Assembly: GCA_964523795.1 (NCBI GenBank)
Contig: CAZGAO010000005.1
Location: 39,153 to 103,152 of the forward strand
DNA: 64,000 bases
Direction of reading: 5' to 3'
Source of the DNA: SABY01 sp964523795
GTDB taxonomy: Bacteria > Bacteroidota > Bacteroidia > Bacteroidales > 4484-276
Under the pieces are notes generated by a model that was not told the DNA's origin, did not search any database, and worked only from the letters and a program-made list of their open reading frames with translations. Below, piece by piece: positions 34,684-43,200 of this stretch. A program made the translations under genes and the position numbers. The stretch's first letter is position 1. Each line of letters starts with the position of its first letter.

Positions 34684-35637
34684 ATGAAAACAAATAGAGA
34701 ATTAGCCGCCCGGCTTGATAATGTTACCAACTTGATATATTCTATTAGAGGAAATCAGGTAATGGTTGATCGCGATTTAGCAGAAATGTATCAAGTGGAA
34801 ACCAAAGTTTTAAATCAAGCTGTAAAACGGAATATTGTACGTTTTCCTGATTCTTTTCGGTTTCAATTAACAGAAAGTGAAGTAAAAGAACTGGTCGCAA
34901 AATCCGACCAATATGGACACTTAGGTTCAAAAAATACGATGCCCAATTCAAGGTCACAAAATGTGACCTTGAAAACTAAACATGGTCAAAACATCAAGTA
35001 TTTACCCTACGCCTTTACTGAACAAGGTGTTGCAATGCTTTCGGCCGTTTTGCGCAGCGAAACAGCAGTAAAAGTCAGCATCCAAATTATTAATGCCTTT
35101 GTTGAAATGAGAAAACTCATTGCCGGGCATAGCGGACTTATACAAAGAATGGAAGGCATTGAGAAAAAACAAATCCAAACCGACCAAAAGTTTGAGCAGA
35201 TTTTTGAAGCATTGGAGCGTAAAGATGTTATTCCACACCAGGGCGTATTCTTCGATGGGCAGGTGTTTGATGCTTACGAGCTGGCTTCTAAAATTATCCG
35301 TTCGGCTAAGCAAAATATACTATTGATCGATAACTTCATCAACGAAAACACCCTCACGCATTTATCCAAAAAGGGAAAAGGCGTACGCGTGCTTCTGCTT
35401 ACCAAAACCATAAGCAAACAAATGAGCCTCGATGTGCAAAAAGCCAATGAACAGTATGGCCAGTTTGAGTTGAAACTTTTTACCCAAAGCCACGACCGTT
35501 TTTTGATTATTGATGGTGTAGAAATTTATCATCTCGGGGCTTCGCTTAAAGATTTGGGTAGGAAATGGTTTGCCTTTAGCAAAATGGAAAAAGAGAGTGT
35601 AAGTAGTATTATGAACGAAATTACGGAGATGCTATGA
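34684..35637 (+). CDS. ORF6N-domain DNA-binding protein with a PLD-like C-terminal domain
   Basis: The 317 residues have two parts. Residues 10-140 are an ORF6N domain, a phage-derived DNA-binding unit (IRGNQVMVDRDLAEMYQV, NIVRFPDSFRFQLT, YAFTEQGVAMLSAVLRS). A short coiled link (residues 145-180) follows. Residues 185-317 form a phospholipase D-like half (FDGQVFDAYELASKII, ILLIDNFINENTL, GVRVLLLTKTI) ending in SHDRFLIIDGVEIYHLGASLKD, where His270-x-Arg-x4-Asp stands for the HxKx4D motif. PLD folds include nucleases and lipid enzymes. Residues 186-254 are encoded by a DNA segment repeated almost exactly in the next gene. The next gene overlaps by four bases. It is likely an anti-phage or phage-derived regulatory protein; function unproven. 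Confidence 0.75.
   Translation: MKTNRELAARLDNVTNLIYSIRGNQVMVDRDLAEMYQVETKVLNQAVKRNIVRFPDSFRFQLTESEVKELVAKSDQYGHLGSKNTMPNSRSQNVTLKTKHGQNIKYLPYAFTEQGVAMLSAVLRSETAVKVSIQIINAFVEMRKLIAGHSGLIQRMEGIEKKQIQTDQKFEQIFEALERKDVIPHQGVFFDGQVFDAYELASKIIRSAKQNILLIDNFINENTLTHLSKKGKGVRVLLLTKTISKQMSLDVQKANEQYGQFELKLFTQSHDRFLIIDGVEIYHLGASLKDLGRKWFAFSKMEKESVSSIMNEITEML
35239..35447. repeat. 209-bp near-identical repeat (PLD-like segment), copy 1
   Basis: Copy 1 lies inside the ORF6N gene and matches 36105-36313 with two differences in 209 bases. The reading frame is kept in both genes. Confidence 0.95.
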
Positions 35638-36365
35638 AAAACGAAATCATTTTATATCGCCCTAAAGAGATAGCCGAACATATTGAAGTAAGGATTGACG
35701 AAGAAACCGTTTGGCTAAATCGCCAGCAAATAGCTACCCTTTTTGGAAGGGATGTTAAAACGATAGGAAAGCACATCAACAATGTTTTTTCGGAGGGCGA
35801 ATTAGTTAAAGAAGTGGTTGTCGCAAATTTTGCGACAACCACTCAACACGGTGCTATAAAAGGAAAAATACAAACTTTAAATGTCGAATATTACAACCTC
35901 GATGTAATTATTTCGGTGGGTTATCGGGTGAAATCAAAACAGGGCACCCAGTTTCGTATTTGGGCTAATAAAATTTTAAAAGACTATTTGCTAAAAGGCT
36001 ATTCCATCAATAACCGCATGAACCGACTGGAAGACAATGTGGAAGTACTGAAAAGCAAAGTAGATGAAATTGGCTTGCAAATAAACACACATCTGATTCC
36101 TACACAGGGCGTATTCTTCGATGGGCAAGTGTTTGATGCTTACGAGCTGGCTTCTAAAATTATCCGTTCGGCTAAGCAAAATATACTATTGATCGATAAC
36201 TTCATCAACGAAAACACCCTCACGCATTTATCCAAAAAGGGAAAAGGCGTACGCGTGCTTCTGCTTACCAAAACCATAAGCAAACAAATGAGCCTCGATG
36301 TGCAAAAGGCCAAATCATCATTTCATAGCAGCTTAGCGGCTATAGCCCGACAGCGCATATTTTGA
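35634..36365 (+). CDS. RhuM-family protein fused to a truncated PLD-like segment
   Basis: The 243-residue product begins with a RhuM-type domain (residues 1-130: IEVRIDEETVWLNRQQIA, GRDVKTIGKHINNVF, TLNVEYYNLDVIISVGYRV, QFRIWANKILKDYLLKGY). A short coiled segment follows, then the same PLD-like text as the upstream protein, encoded by a 209-bp near-identical repeat. It stops 17 residues after the repeat with unrelated sequence (KSSFHSSLAAIARQRIF), so the half carrying the HxR/KxxxxD motif is missing. The gene overlaps the ORF6N gene by four bases. It seems to be a chimera made by recombination or gene conversion between two cassettes and may not be functional as a PLD enzyme. Confidence 0.7.
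   Translation: MKNEIILYRPKEIAEHIEVRIDEETVWLNRQQIATLFGRDVKTIGKHINNVFSEGELVKEVVVANFATTTQHGAIKGKIQTLNVEYYNLDVIISVGYRVKSKQGTQFRIWANKILKDYLLKGYSINNRMNRLEDNVEVLKSKVDEIGLQINTHLIPTQGVFFDGQVFDAYELASKIIRSAKQNILLIDNFINENTLTHLSKKGKGVRVLLLTKTISKQMSLDVQKAKSSFHSSLAAIARQRIF
36105..36313. repeat. 209-bp near-identical repeat (PLD-like segment), copy 2
   Basis: Copy 2 lies inside the RhuM-family gene, exactly 866 bases downstream of copy 1 with no gaps in the alignment. The sequence diverges abruptly after 36313. Confidence 0.95.
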
Positions 36366-36368
36366 CCA

Positions 36369-36402
36369 ATCTAAACAAAATAATTTCTACATTTGGCGGG
36401 TG
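36369..36402. repeat. 34-bp promoter-like direct repeat, copy B
   Basis: This is the second copy of the repeat at 34631-34664, containing TACATTTG at 36388-36395. Here it precedes the HEPN relic and MNT gene, and probably drives them. Confidence 0.85.
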
Positions 36403-36464
36403 GTAGAATACGAGCAAGGGAATGTGGGATTCTGTTTCTAAACTTAATAAAATAAAATTGTAAG

Positions 36465-36601
36465 ATGAACACACAAGATATTAGATGGGAACAACGATTT
36501 GACAATTATAAAAAAGCCCTGCAACAATTAGTTGCGGCTTTAGAGCTTGCAGAAGAAAGAAATTTAAAAAAAAAATGCAGAAAATAGCCGAAAAAGAATG
36601 A
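36465..36601 (+). pseudogene. Deleted HEPN-type nucleotidyltransferase substrate-binding gene
   Basis: The frame from 36465 reads MNTQDIRWEQRFDNYKKAL then QQLVAALELAEERNLKKKCRK and stops at 36587. The opening matches the N-terminus of HEPN-like substrate-binding partners of MNT proteins (HI0074 family). A second frame from 36576, MQKIAEKE, ends in a TGA that overlaps the MNT start codon, just as the full gene normally would. About 90-100 codons in the middle of the family are therefore missing, and the junction lies in a run of ten A residues. The product can no longer be a working HEPN domain. Confidence 0.7.
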
Positions 36602-36915
36602 GCGAACTTTACGGACTAAAAGACAAAACCACGCAAGCCATAAAAAGTGTATTTGCGCTATATCCTGCAATAGAGCAAGCCATACTCTACGGCTCGCGTG
36701 CCAAAGGGAATTACCGCATTGGTTCCGATATCGACCTAAGCCTTAAGGGCGAAGCATTAGAACTTTCTATGCTGTTTAATATTGAAACAGCATTAGACGA
36801 CCTGCTCCTTCCCTATAAAATAGACCTCTCCATATTTCATAAAATAGAAACCCCAAAACTCCTTGACCATATCAATAGAATTGGTGTGGTGTTTTATGAA
36901 AAAGAAATAATGTGA
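36598..36915 (+). CDS. MNT-type nucleotidyltransferase (antitoxin-like)
   Basis: The 105-residue protein is a minimal Pol-beta-fold nucleotidyltransferase with LYGSRAKGNYRIGSDIDLSL (Gly32-Ser33, Asp44, Asp46) and a third acid in YKIDLSIF (Asp76). In HEPN-MNT toxin-antitoxin pairs, the MNT protein neutralises the HEPN RNase, in some cases by AMP transfer. Its HEPN partner upstream has an internal deletion, so this MNT is an orphan. The start overlaps the stop of that relic (ATGA). All three catalytic acids remain, so it may still be active. Confidence 0.85.
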   Translation: MSELYGLKDKTTQAIKSVFALYPAIEQAILYGSRAKGNYRIGSDIDLSLKGEALELSMLFNIETALDDLLLPYKIDLSIFHKIETPKLLDHINRIGVVFYEKEIM

Positions 36916-36969
36916 AGGAAAGATTTGTCAAAGGTTGCGATTTCTTAGTAATGCTAAAACTTTTTTGCA

Positions 36970-37389
36970 ATGACTGATGTGCACGATAAAGCGACCAGAA
37001 GCTACAATATGTCCATGATAAAGGGGAAGGATACAAAACCTGAAATTCTGGTCAGAAAGTTTTTGCATGGAAATGGATACCGGTTCAGGCTGAATTATTC
37101 AAAATTACCTGGCAAGCCTGACATTGTATTACCAAAATACAAGACAGTAATTTTTATAAACGGATGCTTTTGGCATGGGCACCATGACTGTAAATATTAC
37201 GTGATTCCAAAAGTAAGAACAGAGTGGTGGCTGGGAAAAATTGAAGCAACAATAATAAGAGATAAAAGAATAATAAAAGAGCTTGAAATATTGGGATGGA
37301 ATACCTGGACAATCTGGGAGTGCGAATTAAAATCTCGTAATCGAGCTAAAACGTTAGAAGATTTATTAGTATTTTTGAGCAAATTTTAG
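36970..37389 (+). CDS. Very short patch repair (Vsr) endonuclease
   Basis: The 139 residues match Vsr: ATRSYNMSMIKGKDTKPE, GYRFRLNYSKLPGKPDIVLPKY shown here as LPGKPDIVLP with catalytic Asp51, and NGCFWHGHHDC (Cys66, His69, His71), then RTEWW. Vsr nicks 5' of T:G mismatches that arise when 5-methylcytosine deaminates, and it is normally encoded beside a cytosine-5 methyltransferase. No methyltransferase is present here. The next two genes follow with a 3-base gap and a 1-base overlap, so the three form one unit. Base composition is clearly richer in A+T than the flanking housekeeping genes, suggesting transfer. Confidence 0.9.
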   Translation: MTDVHDKATRSYNMSMIKGKDTKPEILVRKFLHGNGYRFRLNYSKLPGKPDIVLPKYKTVIFINGCFWHGHHDCKYYVIPKVRTEWWLGKIEATIIRDKRIIKELEILGWNTWTIWECELKSRNRAKTLEDLLVFLSKF

Positions 37390-37392
37390 TTT

Positions 37393-37644
37393 ATGAATTT
37401 TATAATTGAAAAAGTATCGCCGTTTTTGGTCGATGAAAATACAGTTACTTTTCTTAAGAAGGGAAAATCGAAACTTAACAAAAATTATTGTTATAGCTTT
37501 AAGCTTTTTGATGATGATGGAATTGAATATTTCAAAGGGTTATCAACAAAAAAATGGGGTTTTCAGCCACTTGATGAATTTGGATTGGCTTATGGGTGTT
37601 CTGAAATAAAATATTGGGATGAACACAAATATGCGACAACCTAA
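37393..37644 (+). CDS. Hypothetical protein between vsr and the HNH nuclease gene
   Basis: The 83-residue protein has mixed beta-like text and many aromatic residues (FIIEKVSPFLVDENT, NKNYCYSFKLFDDDG, KKWGFQPLDEFGLAYG). No signal peptide, no membrane segment and no family I recognise. It starts three bases after vsr and overlaps the HNH gene by one base (TAATG), so it is co-translated with both. In this position it could be a DNA-binding or adaptor subunit of a restriction system; that is inference from context only. Confidence 0.65.
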   Translation: MNFIIEKVSPFLVDENTVTFLKKGKSKLNKNYCYSFKLFDDDGIEYFKGLSTKKWGFQPLDEFGLAYGCSEIKYWDEHKYATT

Positions 37645-38411
37645 TGAAAAGAAATCTTTGGTCAAAAGATGAATTAATACTTGCATTCAACTTGTATCTG
37701 AAACTTCCATTTGGTAAGATGCACAGGAGCAATTCTGATATTATTAAACTCGCAGAGTTGCTTGGCAGAACGCCTAGTTCTATCGCAATGAGATTGGTGA
37801 ATTTTGCAAGTATAGACCCATACCATCAAGAAAGAGGAGTATCTGGTTTATCCGGAGGTTTAAAACAATGCCAACCAATTTGGGATGAATTCAATAATAA
37901 TAGAGAGGAACTTATCTTCGAAAGTGAAAATATTTTGGCAGAATATGAGAATCAATCAATAGAAAATAAATATTCTGACATTTTAAAAGACATGAATTTA
38001 AAGGGTGAAGAAAAAGTCCGTGAAGTTAAAACACGTGTAAATCAAAGTGTTTTTAGGCAAATAATTTTAAATGTTTATTCTACAAAATGTGCAATATCAA
38101 GGATTGATATTCCCGAATTATTAAATGCAAGCCATATTATACCATGGTCAAAAAATGAAAAGGAACGTTTAAATCCCTCAAATGGAATATGTCTTTCAAA
38201 ATTGTATGATGCTGCGTTTGACAAAGGACTTATTGGTATCAAAACAGATTTCACAATTATTCTTTCACCAAAATTAATGAATCATAAAAATGCTGATTAT
38301 TTCGAAAAACACTTTGGTTGTCTTGAATCTTTTAAGATTAAACTTCCAGAACGTTTTCCGCCTAAGAAAGAATTCCTAGAATATCATCTGGATACTATTT
38401 TTCAATCCTAA
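37644..38411 (+). CDS. HNH endonuclease, restriction-type
   Basis: The 255-residue protein has an N-terminal helical part (residues 1-75; WSKDELILAFNLYLKLPFG, LAELLGRTPSSIAMRLVNF) of a kind seen in putative restriction endonucleases. A C-terminal HNH domain follows (about 140-215): CAISRIDIPELLNASHI, IIPWSKNEKERLNPSNG, LYDAAFDKGLI. His-containing 'ASHIIPWS' and 'NPSNGI' supply the betabeta-alpha-metal site. Such nucleases are often the R component next to a 5-methylcytosine methyltransferase and Vsr, but the methyltransferase is absent. A decayed reading frame follows in the same frame after its stop. Confidence 0.85.
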   Translation: MKRNLWSKDELILAFNLYLKLPFGKMHRSNSDIIKLAELLGRTPSSIAMRLVNFASIDPYHQERGVSGLSGGLKQCQPIWDEFNNNREELIFESENILAEYENQSIENKYSDILKDMNLKGEEKVREVKTRVNQSVFRQIILNVYSTKCAISRIDIPELLNASHIIPWSKNEKERLNPSNGICLSKLYDAAFDKGLIGIKTDFTIILSPKLMNHKNADYFEKHFGCLESFKIKLPERFPPKKEFLEYHLDTIFQS

Positions 38412-38744
38412 AATGATCAATTATTTTTATTGTTTGAACCTAACCAGAAAGCACAAATCGACAATTGCAATTATCGACAGAGTGATTGAACCGCTCCAGA
38501 TTTACTTTTTGAAATTGACGAAATAGAAAAACAAATCATTGAAAGTCCTGAAATAACCCCGGAGGTTACAATGGAATTAATTCAAAAAATTGTAGCCTGG
38601 GATAAAAAAAATAAAAGACTAAAAGACCATCACTTCAGGTTCATGTAGAATGTTGCAAATGAAAAGTATCCATTAAATGAAAGGGCAAAGCAATTCGCAT
38701 TAATGAATTTAAAAACGATAAAAATATATGGTTTTAATGAATAA
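38412..38744 (+). pseudogene. Remnant of an unrecognised gene with two in-frame stops
   Basis: Reading on in the same frame after the HNH stop gives about 110 codons of protein-like text interrupted by TGA (38487-38489) and TAG (38646-38648). The pieces read LFEPNQKAQIDNCNYRQSD, then TAPDLLFEIDEIEKQIIESP...KIVAWDKKNKRLKDHHF, then NVANEKYPLNERAKQFALMN up to TAA at 38742. The composition is strongly protein-like across both stops, which argues for a decayed C-terminal part of a real gene. I do not recognise the family. Confidence 0.55.
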
Positions 38745-38765
38745 TCCCAACACTTCACAGCCAAA

Positions 38766-38773
38766 TACTTTTG
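38766..38773 (+). promoter_or_regulatory. -7 promoter box for the uracil permease gene
   Basis: TACTTTTG matches TAnnTTTG, 76 bases upstream of the permease start, just beyond the end of the pseudogene. Confidence 0.45.
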
Positions 38774-38849
38774 CGTTTCGCGCCAGCCAGCCCCTGGCGG
38801 AAGAATAATTACAAGCCCAGGATTATCCACCAAAGCAAAATTAATCGAA

Positions 38850-40139
38850 ATGAAAAGACGCATCATTGGCATCCACGAAAAGCTCCCGTTTTTGGATACG
38901 CTGCCGCTTAGTTTTCAGCACCTCACCGCCATGTTCGGAGCCACCATTTTGGTACCTGTCCTTTTGGGCATCGATCCTGCCATTGCGCTGCTGATGAATG
39001 GCATCGGCACCCTCATCTACGCCTGGATTACCAAAGGCGGCATCCCGGCTTACCTCGGTTCAAGTTTTGCATTTATCGCTCCGGCATTGCTTATTATCAA
39101 CAGTTATGGCAGCTATAATCATGCGCAATCGGGCTTTATTGCTTTTGGAGTGTTCTTTATTCTGATGTCGTTTGTGGTAAAACGCTGGGGTATAAAATGG
39201 ATTAATGTGGTGATGCCGCCCGTAGTGATGGGTGCTGTGGTGGCAGTAATTGGTCTGGAGCTTGCGCCCGTTGCAGCTCAGCAAGCCGGCTTAGCACCCT
39301 GGCCAAGCCAGGTAGGGCAAGTTGTCGAGCCTTTTGTAATGGATCATCAGGTTTTATTCGTTTCGATGACAACGCTGCTCATTGGCGTTGCCGGATCGGT
39401 GATGTTTCGGGGTTTCTTACAGGTAATCCCAATTCTGGTGGCGGTAATCGGGGGTTATCTGCTCGCCTTTATTATGGGGTTGGTTAACACAGCTCCCATA
39501 CTCAATGCGCATTGGTTTGCCTTGCCACACTTCCAGGCACCGGTGCTCGACTTCAATGCAATGATCATTATTGCGCCGGCCTGCATTGTGGTTTTGGCCG
39601 AGCATATTGGCCACCTGGTGGTAACCGGAAAAATTACCGGAACCGACCTCATGGCAAAGCCCGGCCTTCATCGCTCATTGCTGGGCGATGGCATCAGCAA
39701 TGTTATTTCCGGATTCACAGGCTCAACGCCCAACACTACCTACGGCGAAAATATTGGGGTAATGGCTATTACCCGTGTATATTCAGTGTGGGTAATAAAG
39801 GGTGCGGCATTGTTGGCCATTGCATTTTCATGTATCGGAAAAGTATCGGCAGCAATTTCGTCTATCCCGGTGCCGGTTATGGGTGGGATAACCATACTTT
39901 TGTATGGTGTTATCGCAGTGCAGGGTTTGCGCATGTTGGTGGAGCAACAAGTGGATTTTAGCAATAACCGAAATATGGTTATCGGTGCTACCACCTTTGT
40001 TGCCGGCCTTAGCAAAGCCACCATCAATATTGGCTCGGTGCAGCTTACCGGCATGGCTCTGGCAGCAATTGCGGGAGTGGTCTTATCGCTTTCGTTTTAC
40101 CTTTTCGACAAAACAGGTTTGATAACTAAGGACTCTTAG
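38850..40139 (+). CDS. uraA: NCS2-family uracil/nucleobase permease
   Basis: The 429-residue membrane protein (about 12-14 helices) starts with LSFQHLTAMFGATILVPVLLG, the first-helix signature of UraA. It continues with GGIPAYLGSSFAFIAP, the substrate-site region IVVLAEHIGHLVVTGKI and GFTGSTPNTTYGENIGVMAITRV. It imports uracil, or a related base, with protons. With guaD on the other side of the accessory island it forms a nucleobase-salvage pair that the island may have split. The closest match by motif is uracil rather than xanthine permease. Confidence 0.88.
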   Translation: MKRRIIGIHEKLPFLDTLPLSFQHLTAMFGATILVPVLLGIDPAIALLMNGIGTLIYAWITKGGIPAYLGSSFAFIAPALLIINSYGSYNHAQSGFIAFGVFFILMSFVVKRWGIKWINVVMPPVVMGAVVAVIGLELAPVAAQQAGLAPWPSQVGQVVEPFVMDHQVLFVSMTTLLIGVAGSVMFRGFLQVIPILVAVIGGYLLAFIMGLVNTAPILNAHWFALPHFQAPVLDFNAMIIIAPACIVVLAEHIGHLVVTGKITGTDLMAKPGLHRSLLGDGISNVISGFTGSTPNTTYGENIGVMAITRVYSVWVIKGAALLAIAFSCIGKVSAAISSIPVPVMGGITILLYGVIAVQGLRMLVEQQVDFSNNRNMVIGATTFVAGLSKATINIGSVQLTGMALAAIAGVVLSLSFYLFDKTGLITKDS

Positions 40140-40221
40140 TAATCGTTACTGGAAATAATCAACAAATCATTAGGATCTGGGAATGGGATGTATTCCTGCT
40201 TATCTTATCAAATCGCCTGTT

Positions 40222-43200
40222 CTACTGCTTTACAATTTTGCGTAGGATTTTGTGCCCATTGTATTGCAATTGCAAAAAGTAAACACCGGCACTTAGCCCT
40301 TCGATGGGGATGCTTTTGGTGAAATCGTTATCCTCGACACAGAACTGCGCTTCGTAAACCACCGCCTGTGAGGCATCGAACAAAAGCGCATCAATTTCAT
40401 GGTTCTCCATCCCACGGATAGCAATGCTTATCCAATCGGTGGCAGGATTGGGATATACACTTACGATATTCGGGTCTTCGAGCCATTCCGCTGTGCCGGT
40501 GATGTCAACAATTCCAAACTCATAAATTGCAAAACGTCCAAACTCGGGTTCAAAATCATAGAGGATATTTCCATCGCTGTCTTTAACTCTAAAGTAGCCG
40601 GTTCCATAGTTAGGCGTGTACCAAAAATACAAGCCGTTGTCGCCGCTATCGTCGATGCGCAGTTGATAACAGCCCAGGGGCAAACTCACTTCGTTGGTGT
40701 AAATGGTGGCATTTTCAAGTCCTGACATTTCAAAAATCACATTGCCATCCAGATCGGTCAGCGCGTAGGAAGTTTGATAGCCCTGATTGTTGGTTTTGCA
40801 TTCGATGGTCAGCGTTTCGGAATCATCGTAAATATCCACGGTAGTAAATTTACTTTTGTAATGATTGTTGTACTCGTATTCATCGGTCTGGCCGTTGGCA
40901 TTGCTAATATTAACATTAAAGGTATTGCTGCTCCCCACCCAAAAATCGTAGCCGGGAATATCCAGCTCCACTTCTTCGCTCTCCAAAAACCCCAGCGAGC
41001 CACTCCAGGAATAAGTCAGCACCTGGCCTCCCTCAACAAAATATTCAAAGTCGAGGCTCGACAGGATACTTGACCCTGTATTTTGAATAACCACCACCGG
41101 ATTGCTGCACGCGGGGTTGAATCGCGCGAAGGCGGCATTGTCGGCATTGGCTTGCACGATGCTGGTGATGGCAGCATCGAGCGCAAAATTTGGGGCACCA
41201 TAACTTACCAGCTGATTATTTACCTGATAGTTGGCTTCGCCCGAGGCATAAGTAAGATCGTAGTCGATGGTGTGGCTTTGTCCGGGACTTACAAACTCGG
41301 TGATATCCCATTCGTACAAGTCACTGGGGTCGCCGGGACACCAGCCGGCGCGGTCGAAAATCCAGGTGCCGCCCTGGGGATAAATGGGCACGGTAGAACA
41401 TTCGGTCCACACCTTCCATTCAAACTCGGGCGTGCCCTCATCGATATTCAGGCTGTGCCAGCGTTGGCTAAACTCGCCTTGTTGCCCGTGGCCGGTAACC
41501 ACCGAGCGCACCTTGTACGAAAGTGCCTCCGGATTCATGGTCAGCGTACGTGGCTCGAAAGCGCGGTCGTTCATCAGGTTGGTGTAGTTGCTGCTCGAAG
41601 CCCGCCACAACTGGTTGATGTCGATAACATCGCGCGGTGGCGTTCCCACGATATACCAGAATTGAATATCCATATCTTCTTGTCGCTGGCCGCCCAGCTC
41701 CACCAAAAGCCGCTTCCATCCCTTAAGCACCGGGGCATAATCGGTAAGGTCGAATAGCCAGGTTTTTCCTTCCATACCCAAATCGAGATAAATACCGTAA
41801 GGTGTAACAAAGGACATGATTTCGTATTTGGCCGGATAACGCTTGTAGTAATTTAACTCGGTAATGACAGCAAAACCTGTGGGGGCAATAAGATTGCTAT
41901 CGATAGCCAATCCCTCGGGGTTGTAGGTGAATTCGTAACCAGCTTCCCACAAATATTCCGACGAAACCGCATTTATGCTATCGTCAAGCATGGTTCCGTA
42001 GCGGGGGATAATTTCGTATTGCGTAACAGCCTTGGCCATTTTTTCTTTAGCCACATTCACCAAATTATCCGAAATCGTTAAATCGTAATCACCTTGCAAA
42101 AAGGTAAGGTTTGGCCGCAGGCTTGTCGATACAAAATTTCGCGACAGATCATCGCCACTTTCCTTTTCCCAAATCACATAATCGTGCATTTCGGCGGTTT
42201 CGCCAAAGAGAGAACTATCGGCGGGGGCAGTTCCGCTGCCTTCGTCAAACTTATAATAAGCCACCAGATGGTCATAGTTGGGATGACTTTCATCGAGACT
42301 CACATTCATCCAGGCGGCAATGGCAGCTTCGTCCAGCTCGACATTCCAAATCCTGAGTTCATCAATTTTACCATAATAAAAATTGGCAGTGTTTTGCGCC
42401 CCGCCCAGCACCAGATCCTCTATTTCGATAAGGCGGGTTTTTCCGCTTCCCGATTGCCACAACTGGCCGTTGAGGTAGATTTTCATTTCGCCGGTGCCAG
42501 CATTTTTGGTAAAGGCCCAGTGATTCCATTGCCCGGCAATTTCGGCAGGAGTAGCCACTTTATCAATCCGGTCGTAGCTACCCTCGTAGCCACAATCGAA
42601 ATACACCCCCGAATTGCTCCAGGGCAGATGCACGTTAAGGCTGCGCTGATTGCTGCTATTGTTCCCATGAATAATGCTTGTGTTGGCTGGCAGGAAATCA
42701 GTACTACCATAGCACCACAGCGAAACGGTTATTTCGCTGGAAATGCTCGAAAGTGATGCTGCAGGTATTTGGGTATAGCCCTCATCGTTGATTATGTGGG
42801 TGCCGTCCACAGCTTGCAAGCCATAGCTTTCGCCGATATCGCCGCCTTGCACCATAATGGGGCTTGCAGAATCAGGATTGGTAAACGAAAACTCAACAAG
42901 GATATTCGAGGTTCCATCCCAGGCAAAGGAATTGTAGAATTGAATCCGGTTGTCGCCGGCAGAAAAATTGAAATCTGCGAAATAAACTTCGGTAAAACCC
43001 TCCAGCTCGGGAGCAGAATTATCAAGCGCGGTCGCGCTGGTTTGTTTTATTTTAAGCCGAAGAAAAGAAGCCGTGCCGGAGCTTTCCACTTTCATAATTA
43101 TGCCGTCAAGATTGCCCGCCACTGCGCCGGCCTGGATTAGCTCGGCCTGGGTAAATAAATACTGCGACTTGCCCGAAATATGATCGGCGGGCAGCACTCC

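Noticed and set aside
34503..38849. Intact prophage or integrative element
   Set aside because: ORF6N and RhuM proteins are phage-like, but there is no integrase, structural gene, tRNA or att-like end repeat.
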